Assembly (NCBI GenBank): GCA_026552855.1 | Contig: JAPMTX010000137.1 | Span: forward strand, 1-61,572 | Source: Candidatus Methanoperedens sp. | GTDB lineage: Archaea; Halobacteriota; Methanosarcinia; Methanosarcinales; Methanoperedenaceae | Reading direction: 5' to 3' | DNA length: 61,572 nt | Part shown: one piece after another, positions 43,596 to 52,123 of the stretch | Layout: every line of letters starts with the position of its first letter | How positions within the stretch are numbered: position 1 is the first letter of the stretch | Translations under genes and position numbers: made by a program | Notes under the pieces: generated by a model | The model's input: the letters and a program-made list of their open reading frames with translations, nothing else | Database searches by the model: none | Told to the model about the DNA's origin: nothing

Positions 43596-45101
43596 TCACT
43601 GTCCTATTCCCGCATGCTTGATCCCAAGAATATCAAGCGTCTCCTGGGGAAGCCCGACACCGCGCAGGCGCTCCCTGCTGCCGCGCAACGATTCGATGGC
43701 GTTTATGCCCAGTGAACCTAACACTTCCTGTATCTCATGACCCCATGCCGTAAGGAGATTGCACAGCCTGTCAGCCGCGATCTCAGGGTTCAGGCGGCGC
43801 ACAAGCTCAGGCTTCTGCGTAGCAATGCCCCAGGCGCAGTTACCTGTATAGCACTTCTGGCATACCCTGCATCCCATGGCAATGAGCGAGGCTGTGCCGA
43901 TGACGCAGGCATCCGCGCCTAACGCTATGGCTTTCACCACGTCAGCGCTCTGCCTGATGCTGCCTCCGACAAGGATGGATGCGCGGTTGCGTATGCCCTC
44001 CTGCCTGAGCCTTTCATCGACCGCTGCAAGAGCAAGCTCGATAGGGATGCCGACATGGTCTCTTATGATCATGGGCGCAGCGCCTGTTCCTCCGCGGAAG
44101 CCGTCTATCATCACTATATCCGCCCCGGCGCGCACAATGCCGCTTGCGATGGCAGCCACGTTGTGCACAGCCGCGATCTTGACAGATACGGGCTTCTTAT
44201 AATCAGTAGCCTCTTTTATCGCGTATATCAACTGGGAGAGGTCCTCGATGGAATATATATCGTGGTGCGGGGCCGGGGACAGCGCGTCCGTTCCTACCGG
44301 GATCATGCGCGTCTTTGAGATATCCTCACCTACCTTCTCGCCAGGCAGGTGCCCGCCGATGCCTGGTTTTGCGCCCTGCCCTATCTTTATCTCCACGAGC
44401 GCGCTGTTGTTCAGGTACTTGCTCGTCACGCCGAATCTCCCTGAAGCGACCTGCACGATAATGTTGCTGGCATAGGATGCGATGTCCTCATGAAGACCGC
44501 CCTCGCCCGTGTTCATCAGGGTCCCCATGCGCTTTGCAGCCATAGCAAGAGCCTTGTGGGCATTCAGGCTTATGGCGCCGTAGGACATAGCAGCGAACAC
44601 GACAGGTATGTCCAGCTTCACCTGAGGCGCAAGCTCGGTCTCCAGACACGCGCTGTCCCCGTCGAACTTCAAGCACTCAGGCTTGGCACCGAGGTACGTG
44701 CGCAGTTCCATAGGCTCGCGCAGGGGGTCGATTGAGGGATTCGTCACCTGGCATGCGTCTATCAACATGTGGTCCCAGTATATGGGATACGGTTTTGGAT
44801 TTCCCATGCCCGTGAGTATGATACCGCCGCTCTCTGCCTGTTTTAAGATGCTCTTCCGTATCTCAGGCGTCCAGTTATAGCCGTATTTGTAATCAAGCGG
44901 GTTCTCAGTAATCGTGATGGCGCTTTCGGGACAGAACGTAGCGCACCTGTGGCAAGCAACGCACAGCCTGTGGTTGGGCGCCACTTTATCCTTGAACTCT
45001 ATCGCACCGAAGCTGCAGTTTATCACGCAGCGCTTGCACCTTCTGCACCGCTCGTGGTCCACGTTCACTATGAATTCAGCAGGAAGCTGGGATTCCATCA
45101 T
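43596..45101 (-). CDS. Glutamate synthase central domain with N-terminal ferredoxin (alpha-2)
   Basis: The 501-residue product starts with two [4Fe-4S] motifs, ERCRRCKRCVINC and RLCVACHRCATFC (C19 to C58), and then carries the FMN-binding glutamate synthase barrel (SYGAISLNAHKALAMAAKRMGTLMNTGEGG, KIGQGAKPGIGGHLPGEKV, VSVKIAAVHNVAAIASGIVRAGADIVMIDGFRGGTGAAP). Near the C-terminus CRVCQKCYTGNCAWGIATQ is the cluster motif before the GIATQ turn. Electrons probably come from ferredoxin through the extra N-terminal clusters rather than from NADPH, since no GltD-like gene is present. It overlaps the amidotransferase gene by four bases. Confidence 0.9.
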   Translation of the reverse strand: MMESQLPAEFIVNVDHERCRRCKRCVINCSFGAIEFKDKVAPNHRLCVACHRCATFCPESAITITENPLDYKYGYNWTPEIRKSILKQAESGGIILTGMGNPKPYPIYWDHMLIDACQVTNPSIDPLREPMELRTYLGAKPECLKFDGDSACLETELAPQVKLDIPVVFAAMSYGAISLNAHKALAMAAKRMGTLMNTGEGGLHEDIASYASNIIVQVASGRFGVTSKYLNNSALVEIKIGQGAKPGIGGHLPGEKVGEDISKTRMIPVGTDALSPAPHHDIYSIEDLSQLIYAIKEATDYKKPVSVKIAAVHNVAAIASGIVRAGADIVMIDGFRGGTGAAPMIIRDHVGIPIELALAAVDERLRQEGIRNRASILVGGSIRQSADVVKAIALGADACVIGTASLIAMGCRVCQKCYTGNCAWGIATQKPELVRRLNPEIAADRLCNLLTAWGHEIQEVLGSLGINAIESLRGSRERLRGVGLPQETLDILGIKHAGIGQ

Positions 45102-46174
45102 TCCACCTCCGCTTTGAGCGTGCCTATTACAGCAGTTCCTGCCCTGGGACTCCAGACCTCGTCAACATCCGGGGCAATCTCCCTGATAGCAGATTCCTCC
45201 GATGCCATGTAGAGCATATCATCCTTGCGCGCTGCAGTCATGGGGCGAAGCTTTATCCTGTCGTTCAAGCCTATCATGCCGCGGCTATGTCCCAGGATTA
45301 TGCTGAAAGGACCGTTCAGGAGCGTGCTACCGTATATCTGCCGCATCGCAGTTGTGATTTTCTTTTGCTCCGGTTCCATGCGGTCGATGTCCTTCCAGAA
45401 AGGGGATGCAAGTGCCAGTATCGCTTTATCGACCGGAAGTTTATGTCTTCTCACGAGCAGGTCAAAGAGGTACGCTATGACCTCGGTATCAGTCCGAAGC
45501 TCAAGTTTGTACCCGAACATCTCAAGGTAGCGCTTGTTAATGCCGTAAGAGGATATCTCGCCGTTGTGCACCACAGACCAGTCAAGGAGCGTGAACGGAT
45601 GCGCACCTCCCCACCAGCCCGGAGTATTTGTGGGGAACCTGCCGTGCGCAGTCCATATGTACGCGCTGTAGTCCTCCAGTCTATAGAACCTGCCAATATC
45701 CTCAGGGTAGCCGACGCCCTTGAACGCGCCCATGTTCTTGCCGCTTGATGCCACGAAGGCGCCTTCTATCTCTGAGTTTATTTTCATCACGGTCTTCATA
45801 ACGTAATCCCGCTCAGAGATGAACTCAAGCTTGTTCTCAGGCACTTCAAGGAAATACCTCCAGAGTATGGGGGGGTTTGAGACCCCGTTCTCCCTGTACG
45901 TGGGGATGGGCTCGTCCACATCAACATTGAAAACGTCCTTGAAGAATTCCTCGGTGGCTTCTTTTGCTTCCATGCTGTCATACATCATGTGGAACGCATA
46001 CTGGTCTTTCCGTTCCGGGTAAATGCCGTAAGCTGCAAACCCTCCGCCAAGCCCGTTTGAGCGGTCATGCATGCAGGCGATGGATTTTATTATCACTCTG
46101 CCGTCGATGCGTCTTCCTTCCTCGCTCATCATTCCGGAGATCGCACACCCGGATGGTATGCCGTCACACTTCAT
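45098..46174 (-). CDS. Glutamate synthase glutamine amidotransferase domain (alpha-1)
   Basis: The start is taken as ATG 46174 (MKCDGIPSGCAISGMM); a GTG nine bases upstream is possible. The 358-residue protein has the class II glutaminase features GFAAYG, VGYPEDIGRFYRLEDYSAYIWTAHGRFPTNTPGWWGGAHPFTLLDWSVVHNGEISSYGINKRYLE, RTDTEVIAYLFDLL and SEESAIREI. The nucleophile must become N-terminal, and the candidate is Cys10 in PSGCAISG; this needs removal of a nine-residue leader, as in propeptide-bearing amidotransferases. Ammonia made here is used by the neighbouring FMN domain. It overlaps the HdrB-HdrC gene by 11 bases. Confidence 0.86.
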   Translation of the reverse strand: MKCDGIPSGCAISGMMSEEGRRIDGRVIIKSIACMHDRSNGLGGGFAAYGIYPERKDQYAFHMMYDSMEAKEATEEFFKDVFNVDVDEPIPTYRENGVSNPPILWRYFLEVPENKLEFISERDYVMKTVMKINSEIEGAFVASSGKNMGAFKGVGYPEDIGRFYRLEDYSAYIWTAHGRFPTNTPGWWGGAHPFTLLDWSVVHNGEISSYGINKRYLEMFGYKLELRTDTEVIAYLFDLLVRRHKLPVDKAILALASPFWKDIDRMEPEQKKITTAMRQIYGSTLLNGPFSIILGHSRGMIGLNDRIKLRPMTAARKDDMLYMASEESAIREIAPDVDEVWSPRAGTAVIGTLKAEVE

Positions 46175-47501
46175 TTTCTTCACCCTTTTCTATTAAAACC
46201 AATAATTTTTTTAACTCCTCTGTTCCGCTCTTTGGAGGCTCAGGTAGTTTCAGCTTCTTCCTCACAGACGTGGGTTCACCCAGCCTTCCCTCTTTCCTGA
46301 ACATCTCGATGCTTGCGCTCCACCCTTTCGGGCTCTTTCCTCTCTCAAGTGCCAGGTGTTTTAATTTATCGAACACCTTGTTCATGCCCATCTTCTGCGG
46401 GCAGAGCTCATAGCACGTATAGCAGTCAACGCACTGCCAGATGCTGTGTGAATCTATTACAGCTTCAAGTTCGCCTGAGAGCAGTCTCCCGATTATCTCG
46501 TTGGGATTGAACTCAGGGTTTACCTTTACAACAGGACAATCATTAACGCATGCACCGCATTCGTAGCATTTGCGGACCGCGTTCAGGTCGAAGGTATCTT
46601 TAAGCATCTTCAGATAGTTATACCGTGAGTCCCATTTTGACAGGAATTCAGCCGCATCTATCCTGTGCATATCCATGCCAAGTTCCTCCTGTGTGAAACC
46701 CATTGCAAGACCCAGCAGTTCAGGGTAATATATGACCGGGACGTTCAGTTTCTCCCCGCTTCTCTGCATGATGTACTGGCGTGAATCGTACTGCATGAAG
46801 CACGAAGGGCAGGTAAGCGAGATGGCATCTGCTTTTTTTGCTACCTCAAGCAATTTCATGCGTGCAAGGGCTGTGGCTCCGTCAGGCTCATCCGCCGTGT
46901 TCAGGTTGCCGCCGCAGCACAGCATCTTTGTTTCGTATTCGATGCTCTTTGCTCCAAGCGCTTCTATAAGGGCATCGAACTTTTTGGGCTTGTTAGGATC
47001 ATCAAAAAATATGGAAGAGCTGGGGCGGAGCATGTGGCAGCCCGGATGCGCAGCTATCTTCATGCCGTCAAATGGCTTTGTGATATGCTGCCTTATCTTT
47101 GCTATCCCTATCTCATCGTGCAGCACTTCGACCAGGTGCTTGACCTCGATATCTCCCCTGTACTCAAGCCCGGCGGATGCAAGAACATTATTTACCTCAG
47201 CCCGCAGATGCGGGTTTACCCGAAGCTCCACCTCCACGGTCTTTAACGTGCTGTAGCAGCCGTTGCAGGGCACGAGCAGGTCCAAGCCCTGCATCTGCGC
47301 CAGAGCCAGGTTCCTGGCTGCCGTGACGTACCATGCCATATCTCCAATGGGCTTGATGATACTTTTAGTGGGACAGCAGGTGGCGCCGTCAAGATCGTGC
47401 AGGATGCAGCCGAGCTTTGATAGAACGAGCCTTGTTGATTTCTCCATAAAAGGAAAACGCGCAGGGATGATGCATCCTAAGAACAGTGTGTATTCCGGCA
47501 T
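46164..47501 (-). CDS. HdrB-HdrC-like fusion protein (CCG domains plus two [4Fe-4S] motifs)
   Basis: The 445-residue protein has two complete CCG domains: C10, C42-C43, C79, C82 (spacing 31 and 35 as in HdrB) and C155, C195-C196, C231, C234. Each could hold a non-cubane iron-sulfur cluster as in heterodisulfide reductase. The first has CCP rather than CCG. Then follow two ferredoxin motifs, C312/C315/C318/C322 and C357/C360/C363/C367, as in HdrC. In HdrD the order is ferredoxin first; here the order is HdrB then HdrC. It overlaps the glutamate synthase amidotransferase gene, so it is likely part of that operon and may carry electrons for it. A role as a CoM-S-S-CoB reductase is also possible; the substrate is unknown. 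Confidence 0.85.
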   Translation of the reverse strand: MPEYTLFLGCIIPARFPFMEKSTRLVLSKLGCILHDLDGATCCPTKSIIKPIGDMAWYVTAARNLALAQMQGLDLLVPCNGCYSTLKTVEVELRVNPHLRAEVNNVLASAGLEYRGDIEVKHLVEVLHDEIGIAKIRQHITKPFDGMKIAAHPGCHMLRPSSSIFFDDPNKPKKFDALIEALGAKSIEYETKMLCCGGNLNTADEPDGATALARMKLLEVAKKADAISLTCPSCFMQYDSRQYIMQRSGEKLNVPVIYYPELLGLAMGFTQEELGMDMHRIDAAEFLSKWDSRYNYLKMLKDTFDLNAVRKCYECGACVNDCPVVKVNPEFNPNEIIGRLLSGELEAVIDSHSIWQCVDCYTCYELCPQKMGMNKVFDKLKHLALERGKSPKGWSASIEMFRKEGRLGEPTSVRKKLKLPEPPKSGTEELKKLLVLIEKGEENEV

Positions 47502-47646
47502 AATTTCCTCTCGTTGGGGAAGCTGACGATAGTTCTGATTGTATATAAAGTTAATCCAGCAATAGGCAAGGGACTGGTGATGGGGTATATAAATGTTGCT
47601 ATAAATAGATAGATATATCTAATCCTCCCACAATGAAAAAGTAAAA
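47502..47646. promoter_or_regulatory. Divergent promoter region of the Hdr-like and histidine kinase genes
   Basis: The 145-base gap has a minus-strand TATA box (47541-47549, read as TTTATATAC) about 40 bases before the Hdr-like ATG, and two plus-strand ones (TATATAAAT 47586-47594; CTATAAATA 47599-47607) before the kinase. A four-codon mini-ORF (47633-47644) ends two bases before the kinase ATG at 47647. No other motif was recognised. Confidence 0.5.
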
Positions 47647-50322
47647 ATGTCAGCATTGCAACTTAGAATGTCGGGAATCGATATTATAGGCAGCATCCCA
47701 TGGGGTACTCACTTTTGCCAGCTTTATCAGACAAGGGATGATTTAATCGAGACTCTTGTGCCTTACTTCAAAGCAGGACTAAAAAACAATGAGTTCTGCA
47801 TATGGATTACATCAGAACCTCTAAATGAAGAAGAAGCCAGAGAAGCGATGAGAGAAGCGATGCCCGATTTTGATGAATATGCAAGAAAAGAGCAGATAGA
47901 GATCATTCCATATACCGAATGGTATCTCAAAGATGGCGCTTTCGAATATGAAAGAGTCCGGGACGGCTGGCTTGAAAAACAGGATCAGGCTCTGGCTGGA
48001 GGTCATGATGGTTTGAGGTTAGCAGGGACTACTTTCTGGCTGGAAAATTATCTTTGGAAGGATTTTGCTGATTATGAGTTAGAAGTGAACAATATCATTG
48101 GCAGGTATAAGATGCTGGCTGTTTGCCCATATTCGCTTGATAAATGCGGGGCGAACGAAATCCTGGATGTAGTGAATACGCATCAATTTGCTCTCATCAA
48201 GCGTGAAGGTGCATGGAAAATCATAGAGAGTCACGACCTTAAGCAAGCAAATCAGGCATTACGGGCTGAGATCACAGAGCGCAAGCGGATGGAGGAGACG
48301 TTAAAGGAGAGCAACCAGCAGCTTGATTTACTCTCCTACACAGCAGGTAAGCTTCTGACAAGCGAGAAGGCGCATCAAGAATTAGAAAGACAGGTTAAGG
48401 AACGGACTGCAGAACTGGAAAAAGCCAACATGGAACTGGAGGCTGAAATCCGCGTGCGTAAACAGGCAGAAGAGAGCGTGAAGGCAGAACGGCAGCGGTT
48501 CAATGATATCCTGGAGATGCTGCCTGCCTACCTTGTGCTGTTGACGCCCGATTATCACGTGACCTTTGCCAACCGCTTCTTCCGGGAGCGCTTCGGCGAA
48601 TCACACGGCAGGCGCTGCTTTGAGTATCTGTTCGGGCGCAGCGAACCCTGCGAGATTTGCGAAACCTATACAGTTCTGAAAACCATGGCGCCCCATCATT
48701 GGGAATGGACAGGACCGGACGGTCATAATTACGATATCTTCGACTTCCCCTTCACAGATACGGATGGCTCTGCTCTCATTATGGAGGTGGGCATCGACAT
48801 TACCGAGCGCAAGCGGGCTGAGGAACGAATACGAGAACAGGCTGCACTTCTTGATAATGCACATGATGCTATTGCAGTAAGGAACATGGATCACTGCCTC
48901 ATCTACTGGAATAAAGGCGCACAGAGCCTATACGGCTGGACTGTGGATGAGGTCTTAGGCAGGAATGCCGATAAGCTCATTTATAAAGAAGAATCCCCTG
49001 CCCTCACCGAGGCTAAAAAGAATGTTATTGAGAGGGGTGAGTGGACAGGTGAACTGCACCAGGTGGCTAAAGGCGGCAAAGAAGTCACAGTCGAAAGTCG
49101 CTGGACACTGGTGCAGGATAACGAAGGAAAGCCTAAATCGATACTTATTATCAACACAGACATTACTGAGAAGAAAAACCTTGAGTCACAATTATTGCGA
49201 GCGCAGCGGATGGAGAGCATAGGCACTCTTGCAGGCGGTATAGCGCACGACCTCAACAATATTCTGACGCCGATAATGATGTCCGTGCAGATGCTAAAAG
49301 AAAAAACTGCAGACGAACAGAGCCAGAAATTGCTTAACATACTCGAGAAGAATTCCCAGCGTGGGGCTAATTTAATAAAGCAAGTTCTGTCATTTGCACG
49401 GGGCATGGAAGGTAAACGTACTCCACTTCAGGTAGCGTATCTGATATCTGAAATTGAGAGGGTTATAAAAGAGACATTCCCGAGAGACATTGAAATCCAA
49501 ACCGGCATACAGAAAGATCTCTTTATGACCTCAGGAGACTCCACACAACTGCATCAGGTCATAATGAATCTGTGCGTAAACGCCAGAGATGCCATGCAAG
49601 AAGGCGGCGTGTTGAGCATATCTGCAGAAAATTTTTTTATTGATGAGAACTACGCAAGAATGCATCTTGAGGCAAAGGTCGGTTCTTACGTCGTCGTTGC
49701 AGTCTCGGATACAGGCGTAGGTATTCCTCCTGAAATACTGGATAGAATCTTCGAACCGTTTTTCACGACAAAAGAGCAGGGTAAAGGCACAGGGCTTGGT
49801 CTTTCTACTGCTCTTGCGATCGTTAAAGGTCACGGCGGATTTATAAATGTGTATAGCGAGATGGGAAAAGGAACTACGTTTAAGGTTTATTTACCTGCGA
49901 TTAAAACCGAAATCCAAAAATCAGAAGAGCAGTTTGTTGAATTGCAAATCGGGAACGGGGAATTGATCCTGATTGCCGAGGATGAAGCCTCGGTTCTTGA
50001 GATTACCAAAGCAACACTGGAAGCACATGGTTACAGAGTGCTAACAGCCGGTGACGGGGCAGAAGCAATAGCCGTGTATGCGAAAAACGTAGAAGAGATC
50101 AAGGTCGTTCTTATGGATATGATGATGCCTATTATGGACGGCCCAAGTAGCATCCGGGCGCTTCGCAAGATTAACCCGGGTGTGAAGATTATTGCAGTGA
50201 GCGGATTAACCGAGAACAGCAAGCTTACTAAAATCACAGGCGACAATGTACATGGTTTTCTGCCAAAGCCTTATACCGCCGAGAGGATGTTGAAAGCCAT
50301 ACACGAAGTTTTAAGCTCCTGA
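47647..50322 (+). CDS. Hybrid sensor histidine kinase with MEDS, two PAS and receiver domains
   Basis: The 891-residue protein has, in order: a MEDS/DcmR sensory domain (about 8-195, IPWGTHFCQLYQTRDDL onward), a coiled coil (200-280), PAS1 (285-385), PAS2 (398-508), HisKA with the phosphorylated His534 in GGIAHDLNNIL, an ATPase domain (630-752) with NARDAM, DTGVGIP and GTGLGLS, and a receiver domain (772-890) with acceptor Asp824, acidic pocket E778/D779 and K874. There is no membrane segment, so it is cytoplasmic. PAS1 has C324, C335 and C338 (CxxC in EPCEIC), which could bind a redox or metal cofactor. M8 is an alternative start. Many such kinases occur in methanotrophic archaea. No output response regulator gene is next to it. 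Confidence 0.9.
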   Translation: MSALQLRMSGIDIIGSIPWGTHFCQLYQTRDDLIETLVPYFKAGLKNNEFCIWITSEPLNEEEAREAMREAMPDFDEYARKEQIEIIPYTEWYLKDGAFEYERVRDGWLEKQDQALAGGHDGLRLAGTTFWLENYLWKDFADYELEVNNIIGRYKMLAVCPYSLDKCGANEILDVVNTHQFALIKREGAWKIIESHDLKQANQALRAEITERKRMEETLKESNQQLDLLSYTAGKLLTSEKAHQELERQVKERTAELEKANMELEAEIRVRKQAEESVKAERQRFNDILEMLPAYLVLLTPDYHVTFANRFFRERFGESHGRRCFEYLFGRSEPCEICETYTVLKTMAPHHWEWTGPDGHNYDIFDFPFTDTDGSALIMEVGIDITERKRAEERIREQAALLDNAHDAIAVRNMDHCLIYWNKGAQSLYGWTVDEVLGRNADKLIYKEESPALTEAKKNVIERGEWTGELHQVAKGGKEVTVESRWTLVQDNEGKPKSILIINTDITEKKNLESQLLRAQRMESIGTLAGGIAHDLNNILTPIMMSVQMLKEKTADEQSQKLLNILEKNSQRGANLIKQVLSFARGMEGKRTPLQVAYLISEIERVIKETFPRDIEIQTGIQKDLFMTSGDSTQLHQVIMNLCVNARDAMQEGGVLSISAENFFIDENYARMHLEAKVGSYVVVAVSDTGVGIPPEILDRIFEPFFTTKEQGKGTGLGLSTALAIVKGHGGFINVYSEMGKGTTFKVYLPAIKTEIQKSEEQFVELQIGNGELILIAEDEASVLEITKATLEAHGYRVLTAGDGAEAIAVYAKNVEEIKVVLMDMMMPIMDGPSSIRALRKINPGVKIIAVSGLTENSKLTKITGDNVHGFLPKPYTAERMLKAIHEVLSS

Positions 50323-50361
50323 CAATGTTCGCATTGAGCCCTTCAATAATCCCATTGGTTT

Positions 50362-51021
50362 CTACGATCTCTCCGTCTCGCGCTTCTCCTCTGCGCGCAG
50401 GTATCTTCCCAGTTCCCTGTGGCTTTCCGCGATCACGTCCGCTTCCTTCAGTTTCTCCCTGTCAAGATATGCAGGTATGGCTATGCACCGCAAACCCGCT
50501 CTTTTTGCCGAGCGTATGCCAAGAGGGGCATTCTCAACGACGACGCAATGCCCTGCGGGTATGCCGAGTTTTTCGACAGCCTTGAGATACGGCGCCGGGG
50601 AAGGCTTGCTCTCCCCTGAATCATCTCCATCGATGATCACGTCGAAGGTATCGGGGAAAAACCTGTTTATCAGGTCCTGTACCGTCTTTCTGTTAGACCC
50701 AGAGACCACAGCGAGTTTGTATTTCGTTCTCAGAGAAGCAAGCAGTTCTTTTATGCCGTCAAAAGGTTTGGCGTGCTCTATCCGGTTGAAGATGTCTATT
50801 TTCCTTCTGTTCAGCTCCTGTATATCCTTCTCCGTCGGAACGCGGTTGAAGCGTCTGAATATTATATCCACTATCTGCCTGTGGTTTGAGCCTTCAAGCT
50901 CGTATATATCTCTTCTGTCGATATGAATGCCCACAGTAGAGAACGCCTGTTTCCACGCCTCGGCGTGATACGGCATGGAATCCACAAGCACACCGTCCAT
51001 ATCAAAAATAACAGCTTTCAT
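50362..51021 (-). CDS. HAD-superfamily phosphatase (beta-phosphoglucomutase-like)
   Basis: This 219-residue protein starts with the nucleophile loop FDMDGVLVDSM (Asp7, Asp9), has an alpha-helical cap (to about residue 90), LAVVSGSNRKTV (motif II Ser) and GESKPSPAPYLKA (motif III Lys). In the last motif VVVENAPLGIRSA an Asn stands where most members have a second acid (VEDA). It would dephosphorylate or isomerise a small sugar phosphate. It overlaps the CapA-like gene start by 20 bases. The Asn may reduce metal affinity or may be neutral. Confidence 0.83.
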   Translation of the reverse strand: MKAVIFDMDGVLVDSMPYHAEAWKQAFSTVGIHIDRRDIYELEGSNHRQIVDIIFRRFNRVPTEKDIQELNRRKIDIFNRIEHAKPFDGIKELLASLRTKYKLAVVSGSNRKTVQDLINRFFPDTFDVIIDGDDSGESKPSPAPYLKAVEKLGIPAGHCVVVENAPLGIRSAKRAGLRCIAIPAYLDREKLKEADVIAESHRELGRYLRAEEKRETERS

Positions 51022-51994
51022 GTTCGATCTTCTCTACTTTTGTTCCGAACTCCTCTGAGAGACTGGTAATCCTTTCGCTTATTTCCTTATACACGTCGCC
51101 CCTTGCTACGTTGACCTGGCACATAGATATTTCTACAGGTATCATCTCGACCTTTTTTATTTTTCCGTTCAATACGGTCACAAGGAACAGCAACTGCTGG
51201 TCGTTCTTTTCCCCTGGTCCCACGTAGTAATCGTCAATGTAATCCCCGGTATCGTACATGATGAGCTTTTCCCTGTATATCTCGATACCCTGGAAGATAT
51301 GCGCGCTGTGCCCGTGGAAGATATCCGCCCCCATCTCGATAACTGCATGGGCGAATTCCCTGAAGAGCTGCGTCGGTCTCTCCCGCATGTTGGGTCCCCA
51401 GTGGATAGAGAACACCACGATATCAGAAGTCGAGCGCGCCTCATCTACAGCCGCCTTTACCCTTCGCATTACACCATCAGCAAGCGTAATAGGGATATAG
51501 TTCGTTCCCGGAGAAGTCTCTGTGGCAGCAAAGGAAGGTTCGTTGTCAGTGAAAGAGATTACGCCCACCCTTATATCTCCTGCCTCAAGCACTGCAGGCT
51601 TTTCTGCCTCGCTCAGGTTCTTCCCGGCGCCGGCATGGTCTATGCCAGCCTCATCAAGTATTCTCAGCATCTCAAGCAGCGCCTCCTCCCCGAAATCCAG
51701 CGTATGGTTGTTGGCGAGTGATACATAATCTATTCCTGCTGTCTTCAGGACATCGACAGCATGAGGATCAGCCCTGAAGAAGAACACCTTCGGGCTCCTG
51801 TCCCACGGTTTTCCGTCCTCTGCGATCACGCATTCAAGGTTGATAAGCCGAAGATCTGCCTTTTTTAGAAGCGGCAGCGTATCTCCCCACACATAATATG
51901 GTCCCGTGTGCCCTGTCATTTCGTTCACGAGCCTGCCAAGCATCACGTCCCCGGTGAAAGCAAGAACTATACCCTTTTCCCCGCCAGTATTCAT
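51002..51994 (-). CDS. CapA/PgsA-like metallophosphoesterase
   Basis: The 330-residue product has the CapA layout: LAFTGDVMLGR (residues 11-21), LINLECVIAEDG, ISLANNHTLDFG-like LANNHTLDFGEEALLEML, VFSIHWGPNMRE and ADIFHGHSAHIFQG, all metal-site motifs of the calcineurin-like PGA_cap family. CapA supports poly-gamma-glutamate or capsule synthesis in bacteria, and in archaea homologues are common but poorly known. There is no signal peptide in the predicted N-terminus. It is coupled to the HAD gene. Substrate and role are uncertain. Confidence 0.83.
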   Translation of the reverse strand: MNTGGEKGIVLAFTGDVMLGRLVNEMTGHTGPYYVWGDTLPLLKKADLRLINLECVIAEDGKPWDRSPKVFFFRADPHAVDVLKTAGIDYVSLANNHTLDFGEEALLEMLRILDEAGIDHAGAGKNLSEAEKPAVLEAGDIRVGVISFTDNEPSFAATETSPGTNYIPITLADGVMRRVKAAVDEARSTSDIVVFSIHWGPNMRERPTQLFREFAHAVIEMGADIFHGHSAHIFQGIEIYREKLIMYDTGDYIDDYYVGPGEKNDQQLLFLVTVLNGKIKKVEMIPVEISMCQVNVARGDVYKEISERITSLSEEFGTKVEKIEHESCYF

Positions 51995-52123
51995 AGTAGT
52001 AAGATGGACGCGGTTCTTATATAAACCCCCGCTACCTGCTTAAATTCGTTCTCTTCCGGGGTGAACCTGATAATACAACAGAGCGTTCCCGCTCTCATTC
52101 ATGGGAAAAAGAATGGAAATGAT

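Noticed and set aside
42955-46410. Long plus-strand frames opposite the glutamate synthase and Hdr-like genes
   Set aside because: Shadows caused by GC-richer third positions; the minus-strand genes have clear family motifs throughout.
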